From Terfezia claveryi (lineage: Eukaryota > Ascomycota > Pezizomycetes > Pezizales > Pezizaceae), in NCBI GenBank assembly GCA_015179025.1, contig WHUX01000206.1, positions 1 to 64,000 of the forward strand: a DNA stretch of 64,000 bases, read 5' to 3'. Below the pieces are notes generated by a model. That model had not been told where the DNA came from, searched no databases, and saw only the letters and a list, made by a program, of their open reading frames with translations. Below are positions 34,736 through 45,210 of this stretch, one piece after another. Every line of letters begins with the position of its first letter. Position 1 is the first letter of the stretch. The position numbers and the translations under genes are program-made.

Positions 34736-34959
34736 TATTGCTCAATACCTCTGTGTATATAATTTTAGCGAATACAATAGATATTTCTGCTACATGTATA
34801 TTCAATGGCTGCAATAGTGGTACATAGCTGGCTGATGTTAGAGCGTCGTAGATGCAAGCGGTGAGCGGGTGTGCATTGTAGAAGAGAGCGATTTGGGGCC
34901 CTGGTTCAGCAACGCCAGACTTAGAACCTATAGTGTTGGGGACGAGCAGCTCATCTCAT

Positions 34960-35119
34960 GTTGCATCCAAGAAGTGGTAGCATGCTTCTGTTGCATCCCA
35001 GGTATGGGAGCACACTTGTGTTGCATCCTGGGTGCTGGTGCGCATGAGTGTTGCATCTTGACACTGATGTGCATGAGTGTTGCATCCCAATGCTGGCGCA
35101 CCAAGCGTTTGGCATCCTG
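34960..35119 (+). repeat. 30-bp VNTR near right end of foldback element
   Basis: Five units of about 30 bp, each starting GTTGCATCC or GTTGCATCT and containing a GTG/GGAGCACA-like core, followed by a partial GGCATCCTG. The matching left end of the element (30500-30650) instead has GCGTCCTGTGCGTCC-type repeats. Confidence 0.85.
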
Positions 35120-35683
35120 ATTGTAAGTTCCTGTCCTATGCGTCCTGTGCATCGGACGAACAGGAAGACACATGACGCGAATATTTTTTTTGCTGATGTG
35201 ATCGGAATATAGGCTTGCTTGCTCTGTGTACTTGCTTGTTGCTTCTTCTCTTTCTTGTGGATTCCAGAGGGAATCCAGTGGCCTATTTATACTTCTCTGA
35301 GATCTGATGACTAAAGAAATAAATACAATAAAGGGTGGCATACTAGAAGGTAGTGCGCTATACAAAAGGGGTCATATGGCCATAGTAATGAGTCACACGC
35401 CTTATACAATGGTCATGTAGCTATAGTAATGAGTCACACACCTTAAACAAAGGTCATGTGGCCATAATGAGGGTGTCTTCATATGGCAAGTGCCATGGAA
35501 CTTCCCATGGCAGATTTTGTATACTATGGACGCTTATAAAGCAATAGGAGTGGTTGAAGGCTAGTCCTTCAACTGAGAGGCTTAGTTACATAACATAGTA
35601 GTAATATAGGAAATACAAAAGTATATAATCAATTATATAAGCAATGAAACAAACGTTCTCCATTATATAAGATAACAATCACC

Positions 35684-35792
35684 TATCGATAACACCTGAA
35701 CAAGCCTGTTCGAGTGTCAAAATAGTACAACACCCGAAAAAGCCTGTTCGAGTATCAAATCGAGACTAAGAATACGGTTGTAATATCTGTGC
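35684..35792 (-). repeat. Solo fragment of an E-type gypsy LTR (U3 end)
   Basis: Matches the right end of the element E LTR: two copies of the CGAACA/TGTTCG inverted motif, then TCAAATCGAGACTAAGAATACGGTTGT. The rest of the LTR is absent. Confidence 0.75.
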
Positions 35793-35814
35793 AGACTCAA
35801 GTCATATATTGCTG

Positions 35815-36013
35815 ACTAGAAGAACTTACAGAAGAAAATGAACAACTGAAAATCTTGTTGGTAAAACAACAGGGGATGAAGAAAGAATTAGAACGGCTAG
35901 GGTGGGAGAAGAATAGGATGAAGGATGAAATGGAATAGCTAGAGCAGCTAGAGTAGGAGAATAAGGCCATGAAAGACAAGCTTCAAAATATTTCTGACTT
36001 GTTGAATGAATGA
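35815..36013 (+). pseudogene. Broken coiled-coil coding fragment, family unknown
   Basis: One frame encodes EELTEENEQLKILLVKQQG, KKELERLGWEKNRMKDEME, stop, LEQLE, stop, ENKAMKDKLQNISDLLNE, stop. The heptad-like Leu spacing and charge are typical of a coiled coil; both internal stops are TAG, as from CAG. No further domain is visible. Confidence 0.45.
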
Positions 36014-38806
36014 GGTCATGGTGCAAATGCCAATAAAAATCTCTCTTCACTTCTTTTGGTACTATATCTCATGATTTCTTGTAATCTCATGCCAAAACTA
36101 TCTCCTCTACTATCTTGTATAGATTAGTGGTATGTAGGGCATATGGAGCTTAGCGTCAGAGCCTATAATTAGGCTATATAAATGTATACTATCTCTGTCT
36201 GGAGCCTCAATCGAAGGAACAATCACTCTCTACCATTAATAATATTAGCCTTATCAAACTTGCTCTAGCTATGATGGAAGCTCCTCCCTTTGAACCTACT
36301 CTGATAGTGGAAGCCACTGGGATAGTAATAGCAATCTAAGACCCTGCAAATACAGATATCTTAACTTCTTGAATATTAGGTGAATATGTCTAATGGGTCT
36401 CAGTTGATCCAAGTACTAAGGAACACTACTATAATAAACTTAAGGAGCTTGTAAAAGAGCATACAAAAATAGTGGATCATGGCAATACATGTATGAAGAT
36501 TGAGGACTCAGAGATTCAAAACTTCATCCATGCTGGGTAGAAATAGATCAGGAGATATAAAAAGTCGAAATAATATATATATAATTAGTACCTCTAAAAT
36601 AAAAGGGGTCATAGTAAATTCAGTACTCTACTAACCAGATGAAGACTGCCTGTAATGAGGGTCTTCATCCTATTATTTTCCTTACTAATTGATCTTGCAA
36701 AGTTCAATGCTCGTTCAATCGATAGTTTGCTGACAATCACAGCTTCAATATCAATTTTCCTCCAAATATCACAATACAGAGCTAGAAGCTTAGGGCTAGG
36801 AATCTTGATATATTTGTCTAGTTATAATATAAATTAGAGGGAGGGAAAGTATAGGAATGGGATATACTGTGGTTACTAATTCTTTTACTCCCATCTTATC
36901 TTTCCTAATATGTAGTAAAAATAACATATTCTATCTATATATTATTATTTTTTATACAGCTTGCGAGAGTTCCTAGCAATGCTTGGCTGTCTCGTTGATC
37001 AGAAATATGGGTGAAAATAAGGTTGTATGAAAGAGCAAGGGAGCTTGTACTATTAACTTCTACCATTAATAGGGATCAGTCGTCTACATACCTTTGGTTT
37101 TCTAATATGTATTTAGTAAACTATTTAACTGCGTGTTTCATACCTGTGACTTCAGCCTAGCAAGAAGTTATACTTGGAAATGCCTAATGACTTCTAACGT
37201 TATAACGCTTTAGTATTATATACTGGAGGTCATCCTTAACTCCCAAATATATAACAAAGTAGGTAATAACATATTCTCTATAGCAATTGTTAATAGAAGC
37301 TAACCATGCACATTTCCAATAGACCTCTGGTCAGTAAAAAGCCTGTTTGCATATATTCTTGGTACATATTTCAGGGCACAAATTTACTTAACTAGATAAG
37401 ACAGATCCTTTCAATTATTAGTACTCCTCTGAGTGAAGATTTGTGCCAGCCTTATTCAATTCCAAATTTAAGGAGCGTATAACTAATTCGTAGGACTCAT
37501 TGGTATTAATTGAGAAAGAATTCAAGTTGCTGGTAGATACAATATGTAATTGTATTAGTGATCTAGATCCAGATCTTATGTCTAAGTTAGAGTCTGAGCC
37601 TCGGTTAACTAGACTAAGCCTAAGTTTGAATCTAAGCTTTACATTCAGGGTAAACATGCAGTTATTCATTGCTGCCATAGTATTTAACAGTGCAACTGAT
37701 CAGCTAACCTAAAAAGGTTAACTCACTATGCATAGGCTATATAGTATCTACTACAACAATTTTTTCATTATTTTTTTCTATTTACACCTTGAGCTTACTT
37801 TATATACCTATATTATCTCGAGAAATTCACTAACACCTGCAATCTAAACCTGTTGTAGTACAAATGTGCATGCCATGTATAATTATAATGCGTATGAGCA
37901 GTACCTAGAGTAGTACTTATGCGGGGGATTATATGTATATGTAGATGTATATAGTCATCGATATTCTAACAATTCACAATGTGAATTCTAGATACACAAT
38001 AGATCTACATGGATTGTGAACCCTCGCCAGCTCGGAGCCCCCCTCGAGGTAAGTACAACACGGCTAAGTACTTATGAAACCTAATATGGTTTTGATTCCT
38101 ATTGATTCCTTAATTTATATTAACCTTAATTTGACCTTGATTTATATTGATTGTGAAATTGATCTAGATATGAAGGGTAGCAAAATTTTGTTCTCAATTA
38201 TTGCAGTGCAAAGCACTAATCATTTTGCAAGCAGACTGAGAGTTTATTGAATTGCAGATAAAAGACAAATCATTATTCCTACTTATTCTAGAAAGAAAAG
38301 ATAGAGATATTATTCTACAGAGGATATTGACCAGCAAAACACCTTTACAACTCCTAATCACCACCCTGTATACTTTATTTAAGAATCTTAAATTCCCAGA
38401 GCTGCATCAGTAAAAAAAAATCTGCATCAGGACATGCCTCTACTTCAGAGGCATTAGGAGCATCCTGAGGCTGTCTATAAAAAACTATGCAGTAGTCATA
38501 CTGTAGTATATATGGAGAAGAAGAGATATGTATTAATGATAATAGCCCCACATATAGAAAGGCAGATAACATTAGCTTAAATATATGAATAATAGCACTA
38601 AGTATACTAATCACAAGAAATAGTAATATTAATGAAAACTTTTATTTTTCTGTATTCTTGCCTGATCCGGTCTTGCTCTTCACTCTTGATCTAGATCTGG
38701 CCTTGCTCTTTATATCCCGCTTCCTACTTAGCTGGCAATTATTCTTCAACTACCCCCTCTAATTGCTTGCTGCCTTCATACCTACATTCATAGCAAGGCA
38801 TATCAA

Positions 38807-38837
38807 TCATTCTCCTATTACATACTTTATCAGCATA
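38807..38837 (-). pseudogene. C-terminal tail of copia element F, cut off by element E
   Basis: Continues the frame left of element E: ADMLIKYVIGE then TGA at 38807-38809. Joined to 45211 upward it completes a GEENLADM..K motif typical of the end of copia RNase H. The joining 5-bp duplication is GCATA. Confidence 0.75.
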
Positions 38838-39468
38838 TGTAACGACGGCTCTGGGGACAAGGTGACCAAGGGGTACGCTAGGGCAAGGGTAAGGCTAGGG
38901 TGACACTCACGTAGGAACGCTACGTGTGCGACTAGGGGAAGACTGAGGTGGGAGGCAAGGGCGAGAGGCAAGAGAGACAGTGGGTAAGGGGCACGAGACA
39001 TGCAGAGGCAGTTGCCGTGTGTGTCAGGGTCAGGGGAGGCAGCTGTGCTGCAGAGTTGTTCACGGGACAAGGCAAGACAAGAGGAGTGTACAAGGGAGTA
39101 CACCTTCACAGAGAGAGGCAAGGTCTGTATTAGGATACAAGACGTTGGATAGGGATCCAACGACAGTACGAGGGACAGGGGCTATATATACATAATTCCG
39201 GGCCAGGGCAATGGAAGGAATAAGCTTCCTAAGATCCCTTATCTCGGAAGCCAAGCAAGGTAATGATAACCCATCACCTGTGATCGCAGGTGATGATAAA
39301 GGCAACAATGTCAATAACCCATCACCAGCATCGCAGGTAATGCCAAGGGCAATAATAACAATAACCCATCAACGACACCCGAACAAGCCTGTTCGAGTGT
39401 CAAAACAGCACGACACCCGAACAAGCCTGTTCGAGTGTCAAATCAAGACTAAGAATACGGTTGTGACA
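38838..39468 (-). repeat. Element E 3' LTR (631 bp)
   Basis: Plus strand runs TGTAACGACGG to GGTTGTGACA. It contains two 28-bp palindrome-like motifs at 39374-39401 and 39412-39439 and degenerate copies of the CATCACCTGCGA palindrome. Confidence 0.92.
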
Positions 39469-39670
39469 CTATTCCCCCTTTAGGCTGAAGCTATAGTGAC
39501 TAGTAGGCTTGGGCACAACAACTGGCAAAATCAACACAGGAAACAACAACAGCAAAGGCAACGACAAGGACTCCAACTCCAAACAACAACAAAGACCCAT
39601 CACCTGCGTCGCAGGTGATAACAGAGACAACAACATCAAGGACAAGAACCCCAACTCAGACATGGGCAGA

Positions 39671-42600
39671 TCACTCAACCAGACGGGGCTTCCTCAGGTA
39701 TCGCTGATGGAACAGGGAGACCAGATCCTGAGCATTTTCCAGGTCCTCAGCGGGTTGCCAGGTAGCCTCCTCATCCCCCACCCATTTAACCTTGTACTGC
39801 AGATGCCCATACCTCTTTCGTGAGTCCAGCACTTCCTCCACCTCCCATTCCTCTTCACCTTCAATAACCATTGGAGGGGGTGGGGGGTGTTTCTGCTCTG
39901 GGAGGGGATCGTCAGCCGCTGGCTCAATTTCCGATATGTGTACAACCGGGTAGCGTTTGATGTCCTTGGGGAACCTCAATCAATAGGCATGAGTGCCCAT
40001 AGCGGCCACCACCTCAAATGGACCCAGGAACTTATGGTCGAGCTTGCGAGATGGCCGTTCTGTCCGGAAGTGCCTGCTGGAGAGCCACACCTTATCTCCA
40101 GGTTGATACCTGGGGGCTGGCAACCGTGATCCGTTGGCATACTCCGCTTGCCTAGCTTGAGCATATACCAGTTCGGCTCTTAGGGTGGCGTGCAACTCAG
40201 CAATCTCCGTGGCGAACTCCTTAGCTGGAGTGTTCTCCCTAGCCTTGTGCAGAGGTGCTAGAGAGTCCACGAAATGAGGGTGCCAGCCATAATTGGCCAG
40301 GAACGAGGAGGTTTTTAGAGACTCCGAGAAATGGTTGTTAGCGGCGAACTCACAGGTTGCCAGCAGCGAAACCCAGTTGTTTTGCTGGTAATTGACGTAT
40401 GTTCTCAGGTACTGCTCCATGATTGAATTCATTCGCTCGGACTGACCATCTGTTTGGGGGTGATACGCCATGGAGAGGTGTACGTTGATTCCCAGAAGCT
40501 CACAGAATACCTTCCAGAAGTCCAAGATGAATTGGGGGCCGCGGTCCGAGACGACAGACTTGGGGAGACCATGGTAGCGGAATACATGGTTGAGGTAGAG
40601 GCTGGCGAGGTCCTAGGCAGAACAGGTATCATGGCAAGGTATAACATGCCTCATTTTGGTCAATCAGTCTACTACCATAAGAATAGCGTTAAACCCCGAA
40701 TTCTCTGGCAACCCAGTTACAAAGTCCATGGTTAGGTGTTGCCAAGGCTGGTCTGGGATCTTCAGGGGCTTCAGGGTCCCATAAGGAGCGTGGCGGACAG
40801 GCTTAGCATGCTTGCAAACGTGGCAGTTCCGTACGTACCACTCCACATCCTTCCGTTGGTCAATCCATGTGTATTCCCTGGCCAGAAGCTCTAACGTTTT
40901 GGCCACTCCAGGGTGACCTGCAACCAGGCTGTCATGGTGTTCCTGAATCAATCGAAGGCGCAGCTCTCCTTCCGGCACATACAGCCATTCGAGGTGGTAG
41001 AGGAGGCCTTCCTGGACGGTACACTCGGCTAGGGAGATCTTGGGGTGGCGGCGCTGGCCAGAATCCACTGCGGTGATAATTTCCTTGGCCAGGGGGTCGT
41101 CCATATATGCCTGTCTCACTAGTTGTCGGAGGTCGGCTTCTACTTCAGCAAGGGTATTGGCTGCCAGATCAAGGTTTTCGGGCTTCAATACCACCTGATT
41201 CTGGTATTTTAGCCTTTCATCCCCCCCTTTAGGGAGGTCTCCTGATCTCCTAGTCAAAGCATCCAGTTTCCCACCAGCCTTTCCTAGCCGGTATTTGATC
41301 TGGAAGTTGAACTGGGAGAGGAACTCCGAGCACCTAGCCTGCCGCCGGTTAAGCAGCTTGGTGGTAGTAAAGTACTCAAGGTTGTTATGATCAGACAGTA
41401 CCTCGATAATTCCCTTGGCTGACTCCAGGTGTGGCCTCCACTCCTCGAATGCTCGTACAATGGCCATTAACTCCTTCTCATAGATTTCATAATTACACTC
41501 CGCCGGGGAGTGCTTTTTTGAGAAGTATACCACTAGGTGGAGGATACCATTATTATCATTTTGAGACAGTATTCCAGCGGAGACGTAGTCGGAGGCATCA
41601 GTTTCGACAATGCATTCTCGATCGGGATCGAAGTGGGCCAGGATTGGTACTGAGCAGAAGGCTTCCTTGAGGTTCTGGAAGGCAGATTGGGCTTCTGGAT
41701 TCCAGTCGAAGCACCGGTCTTTTTTGGTCAGTGCAGTGAGGGGGGCTACAATCTTCGAATACCCTAGAATGAACCGTCGGTAGAAGTTAGTGAATCCCAG
41801 GAAGGCTTGGACGTCCTTGAGATTTGCTGGGATTTGCCATTCCTGGACAGCAGTAACCTTGGCAGGGTCCATCCTGATGCCCTCTGTAGTGATGATCAGT
41901 CTCAGATACTTGACCTCCTGCACATGAAACTCGCATTTCTCGGGCTTGAGGTACAATCCGGGTTGCTCCAGCTTTTCCAACACCTGCCGGACATGAATCT
42001 TGTGTTCTGCTAGGGTATCTGAATAAATCAAGATATCGTCAAGGTAAGCTGTGCAGAACACATCCAAGAAGTCTCGCAGGGTGTCATTAATGAAGTGTTG
42101 GAAAGAGGCCGGGGCATTGGTTAAGCCGAAGGGCATGACATTGTACTCGAAGTGGCCATAGCAAGTTCGGAAGGCCATTTTCCACTCCTCCCCCTCGGCA
42201 ATCCGTACCAGGTTGTATGTCCCTCTCAAATCTAGTTTGGTAAACCATTTGGCCTTGGAAAGCCTGGCTAATGTCTCCTGGATTAGAGGCAGGGGATACC
42301 TGTTCTTGACCGTTATCTCATTCAGCCCCCGATAGTCCACACATAGCCTAAGAGAACTATCCGATTTCTTGACGAATAGCACCGGGGCGCCCGCTGGTGA
42401 GGAGCTGTGGCGAATGAAGCTCTTGTTGAGGTTTTCCTCCAAGTACTTCTTCAAAGCTTCTAGCTCTAACCGGGACATTCCGTAGAGGGGCCCATAGGGA
42501 GGGGTCTTACCCTCTATCAGCGGAATAGTATGGTTATAGGGTCGGTGGGGTGCGAGTTTCTCTGCGGCCTTTTCCGAGAACAGATCAATGAACTCATAGT

Positions 42601-43386
42601 ATTCATCCAGAACCAGGGACTTCCACTTCTCCTTAGGCCGCATCTTATTGATCTCCAGGTTTACCTCAAATATAGACAGGGCATGAGCCTTCAGCTTGTG
42701 CCTCCTGGTGAGGTAAGCGAAAGCCCCTGCTCCAATGAAGCTAATATTCAGAGGTTTTTGGGGACTCGGGGGCATAGAGGAAACCGGGGGAATGGTGGCA
42801 TTGATGTGTGCAGGCGGGAGTACCACCTGAGTCGGGTGGATTATTGGGGGTGGCAATGCGCACAGCCCAGTGACAGTGGTTTTTGGATCCCCACAGTGTT
42901 TTTTGCAATAAGGGCTGTTGAATCGCAAGGTGTAAGAGCCGAAGCTGACTGATACATCGTGTATCCAAAGCCAGGGGATCCCAAGGACAATTGGGTACTT
43001 TAGCTTGGTTACGAACATTGGGAGATCTTCCGAGTGATCACCCATGGCACTGGGCAGGCACGCGAGGTCGGTAATCGCCCCAAAAGAGATAGGGCGGCCG
43101 TCAATAACATTAAGAAGGCGGGGAGTCTTTAGCTTGGAGGTTGGTATAGAGTTTTTACTGATGAAGGTCTGGTCAATGAATGCTATTCCTGAAGTACCAC
43201 AATCTATGAGAGCTGATGTAACCACTGTTTTATCATTGAACTTGACAGTTATAGGTACAACGAAGTGCTCGCCAAACAGACGAGACTCATCAACAGACAT
43301 AGATGTAGGCAAAGAAAACACAGACAAAGATAAATGACCTGGAGCAGGTCCCTTGCTAGTGTCAGTAACTAGGCAAGGGACTCTCC
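39671..43386 (-). pseudogene. Element E pol polyprotein, interrupted only by nonsense codons
   Basis: From the gag-pol overlap: protease (ALIDCGTSGIAFIDQ), reverse transcriptase ([31 protein letters not shown]; catalytic YLDD at 42035-42046), RNase H ([33 protein letters not shown]), integrase HHCC finger (HHDSLVAGHPGVAKTLE; CHVCKHAKPVRH) and core (MDFVTGLPENSGFNAIL; GPQFILDFW; AYHPQTDGQSER), and chromodomain (WEVEEVLDSRKRYGHLQYK). The frame stops at about 40662 (TGA after MVVD), about 40617 (TAG) and about 39980 (TGA after GTHAY), each one transition from Arg or Gln; no frameshift was seen. All catalytic residues I could check are present. Confidence 0.9.
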
Positions 43387-44538
43387 TTTTCCTGACTCTT
43401 CAACCTCTTTGATCCGTGATTCGGATATGGCGTGGGTGGCCAGGGAGCGGTTCTTGCGGAGGGGACATGCCACAATGAAGTGGTCTCCTTTTCCGCATGC
43501 AATGCACAAACCGTTAGTATGGCGGCGGTCCCTTTCCTCCTAGGTGAGGCGGGGTCTCCTAGACGAAAGATCCATAGGGGTGGTCCCTCCTGCAACCAAC
43601 GATGGGTGCACAGGTTTGTTGGCAGGGGCTTGAGCTATTTTGGTGGCATGGTGTTGCTGAGGCTGGGGTTGTGGGAGATGGGGTGCTGGCCTGAATGTGG
43701 GGCAGTTGCGGAGCCGGGACATCCACTGTTCCACCCGGGAAGCCTGGTCAATCAATTCGTCAAGGGTTTTGGCTTCCGGGAGGCTGACCATGGCCTGCTG
43801 GATTTCGTCATTTCGCCCTTCCTGGAATTGCTCCAGTTTGGACTGGTCATTCTATCAGACCTCCGCCACCAGTCTCGAGAATTCTGCCACATAAGTGGAC
43901 AGATCGGTGTTTTTCTGCCTGAGGGCTCGGAGGGCCCTACTGGCAGTGCCAACGGCATCGGGGTTCCCGAACGCCCTATCCAGGATTGTGAAAAGGGCCA
44001 AGATATCGTCAAGCTTGATCCCAGTTTCGAGGACATACGGCTGGATCTGGTCACAAGCTTTCCCCTCCAGCAAGGCGAAAACGTATGCCAGTCGATGTTG
44101 TTCTGACGGGAATCTGGCAGAATCCCTGTTCAGCTTGAGATTGACAGCATTTTTCCAGGCTCGTAGGCGCACCCGGTCCCCATTGAACTTGGGGGGTGTT
44201 GGAATGCTTTCGGTCTTGTTACTACTAGCTGCTGTTGGTATTGCAAGGTTCCTTAGAGCGTGGCTGAGGTTTTGGACCGTAGTCCATTCGTTGGCCAGGG
44301 CAAGGTTTAGATGGTCGAGATCGGTCTGGAGGACCATGATCTCTTCGTCGGCGGATCTCAATTTTTGTTCAGCCATGGCTAGGCTGTTGCCGAGTTCGGC
44401 CCCGATGGCATCCATGGCCTCGAAGATGTCGATGATTTCTCGACGGTAGGCATTCAACTCGTTCAAGCCTGAGGGTATGGGGGAGCTCCTCCAGGTTTGA
44501 AACCTGATAGCGGGTGGTGGGAGAGCTGCTCCTGACAT
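43369..44538 (-). pseudogene. Element E gag
   Basis: ATG at 44538 (MSGAALPPPAIRFQTW). A coiled coil (RSADEEIMVLQTDLDHLNLA), capsid-like domain (PPKFNGDRVRLRAWKNAV; YVFALLEGKACDQIQPYVLE) and CCHC knuckle (CIACGKGDHFIVACP, about 43463-43504) are visible, ending with the TAG at 43369-43371. Adjacent TGA and TAG at about 43853-43858 stand where A has Arg-Trp (AEVRWNDQ): both fit G-to-A or C-to-T changes. The slippery site is A GGA AAA (43387-43393), one transition from the A/B heptamer. Confidence 0.87.
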
Positions 44539-44574
44539 GACTGCATACCAGTTGGTCCAAAGGATCCAACGTAG

Positions 44575-45205
44575 TGTAACGATGGCTCTGGGGACAAGGC
44601 GATCAAGGGGTACGCCAGGGCAAGGGCAAGGCTAGAGTGACACTCACGTAGGAACGCTACGTGTGTGACTAGGGGAAGGCTGAGGCGGGAGGCAAGGGCG
44701 AGAGGCAAGAGAGACAGTGGGCAAGGGGCACGAGACACGTAGAGGCAGTTGCCGCGTGTGTCAGGGTCAGGGGAGGCAGCTGTGCTGTAGAGTTGTTCAC
44801 AGGACGAGGCAAGACAAGAGGAGTGTACAAGGGAGTACACCTTCGCGGAGAGAGGCAAGGTCTGTATTAGGATACAAGACGTTGGATAGGGATCCAACGA
44901 CAGTACGAGGGACAGGGGCTATATATACATAATTCCGGGCCAGGGCAATGGAAGGAATAAGCTTCCCAAGATCCCTTATCTCGGAAGCCAAGCAAGGTAA
45001 CGATAACCCATCACCTGCGATCGCAGGTGATGATAAAGGCAATAATGTCAATAACCCATCACCTGCGTCGCAGGTGATGCCGAGGGCAACAATAACAATA
45101 ACCCATCAATGACACCCGAACAAGCCTGTTCGAGTGTCAAAACAGCACGACACCCGAACAAGCCTGTTCGAGTGTCAAATCAAGACTAAGAACATGGTTG
45201 TGACA
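44575..45205 (-). repeat. Element E 5' LTR (631 bp) with palindromic U3
   Basis: Element-strand order: TGTCACAACC, two 28-bp palindromic motifs (45149-45176 and 45111-45138), a CACCTGCG/CGCAGGTG hairpin (about 45058-45080), a perfect 24-bp palindrome (45009-45032), a TATA box (TGTATATATAGCC, about 44918-44930), then the ATCCAACGT primer segment (44879-44887). Few differences from the 3' LTR, mostly transitions. Confidence 0.92.
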
Positions 45206-45210
45206 GCATA

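Larger units (their letters stand above)
30464..35198. mobile_element. Foldback-like non-autonomous DNA element with long structured inverted ends
   Basis: The left end CATCAGCAAAAAGAAATAT (30464) and the inverted right end ...TTTTTTTGCTGATG (35198) match imperfectly, and flanks TGATCTG (30457-30463) and TGATCGG (35199-35205) look like a 7-bp target duplication with one mismatch. Inside, 30727-30921 is the inverted copy of about 34735-34920 (shared GTTGCTGAACCAGGGCCCC, ATGCACACCCGCT, ATTGCAGCCATT). No transposase is encoded. Repeat-built long inverted arms are the hallmark of foldback elements; assignment to a superfamily is not possible by eye. Confidence 0.65.
35199..38806. other. AT-rich decayed DNA with element fragments, no intact gene
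   Basis: No long open frame of convincing composition. Recognisable pieces are an E-type LTR fragment (35684-35792), a broken coiled-coil coding stretch (35815-36013) and, at 38404, a sequence resembling the terminus of the foldback element (CATCAGTAAAAAAAAATCTG). The stretch 36200-36550 may be a decayed gag-like frame (YYNKLKELVKEHTKIVDHG) but is too broken to assign. Confidence 0.5.
38838..45205 (-). mobile_element. Element E, Ty3/gypsy chromovirus, nearly intact
   Basis: Two 631-bp LTRs (38838-39468 and 44575-45205), target duplication GCATA (38833-38837 and 45206-45210), polypurine tract (AAAGGGGGAATAG, 39469-39481) and self-priming-type binding site (44564-44572). Gag and pol are full length, with a few nonsense codons as the clearest lesions. 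Closely related to A (gag starts identically) but with a longer, different U3 rich in palindromes. Inserted in the RNase H C-terminus of copia element F. Confidence 0.93.

Noticed and set aside
30464..35198. CRISPR-like array (short regular repeats)
   Set aside because: Units are contiguous minisatellites without unique spacers, in a eukaryotic genome with no cas genes.
37418..37712. Overlapping 70- and 86-codon frames in AT-rich DNA
   Set aside because: Opposite-strand frames of low complexity around CTAGAT-type words, no homology recognised.
38020..38070. Possible tRNA-like GC-rich stretch
   Set aside because: No acceptor stem, anticodon arm or T-loop consensus could be assembled.
43362..43595. 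Extra gene after E gag
   Set aside because: It is gag read in a shifted frame; the knuckle-bearing frame ends at 43369.
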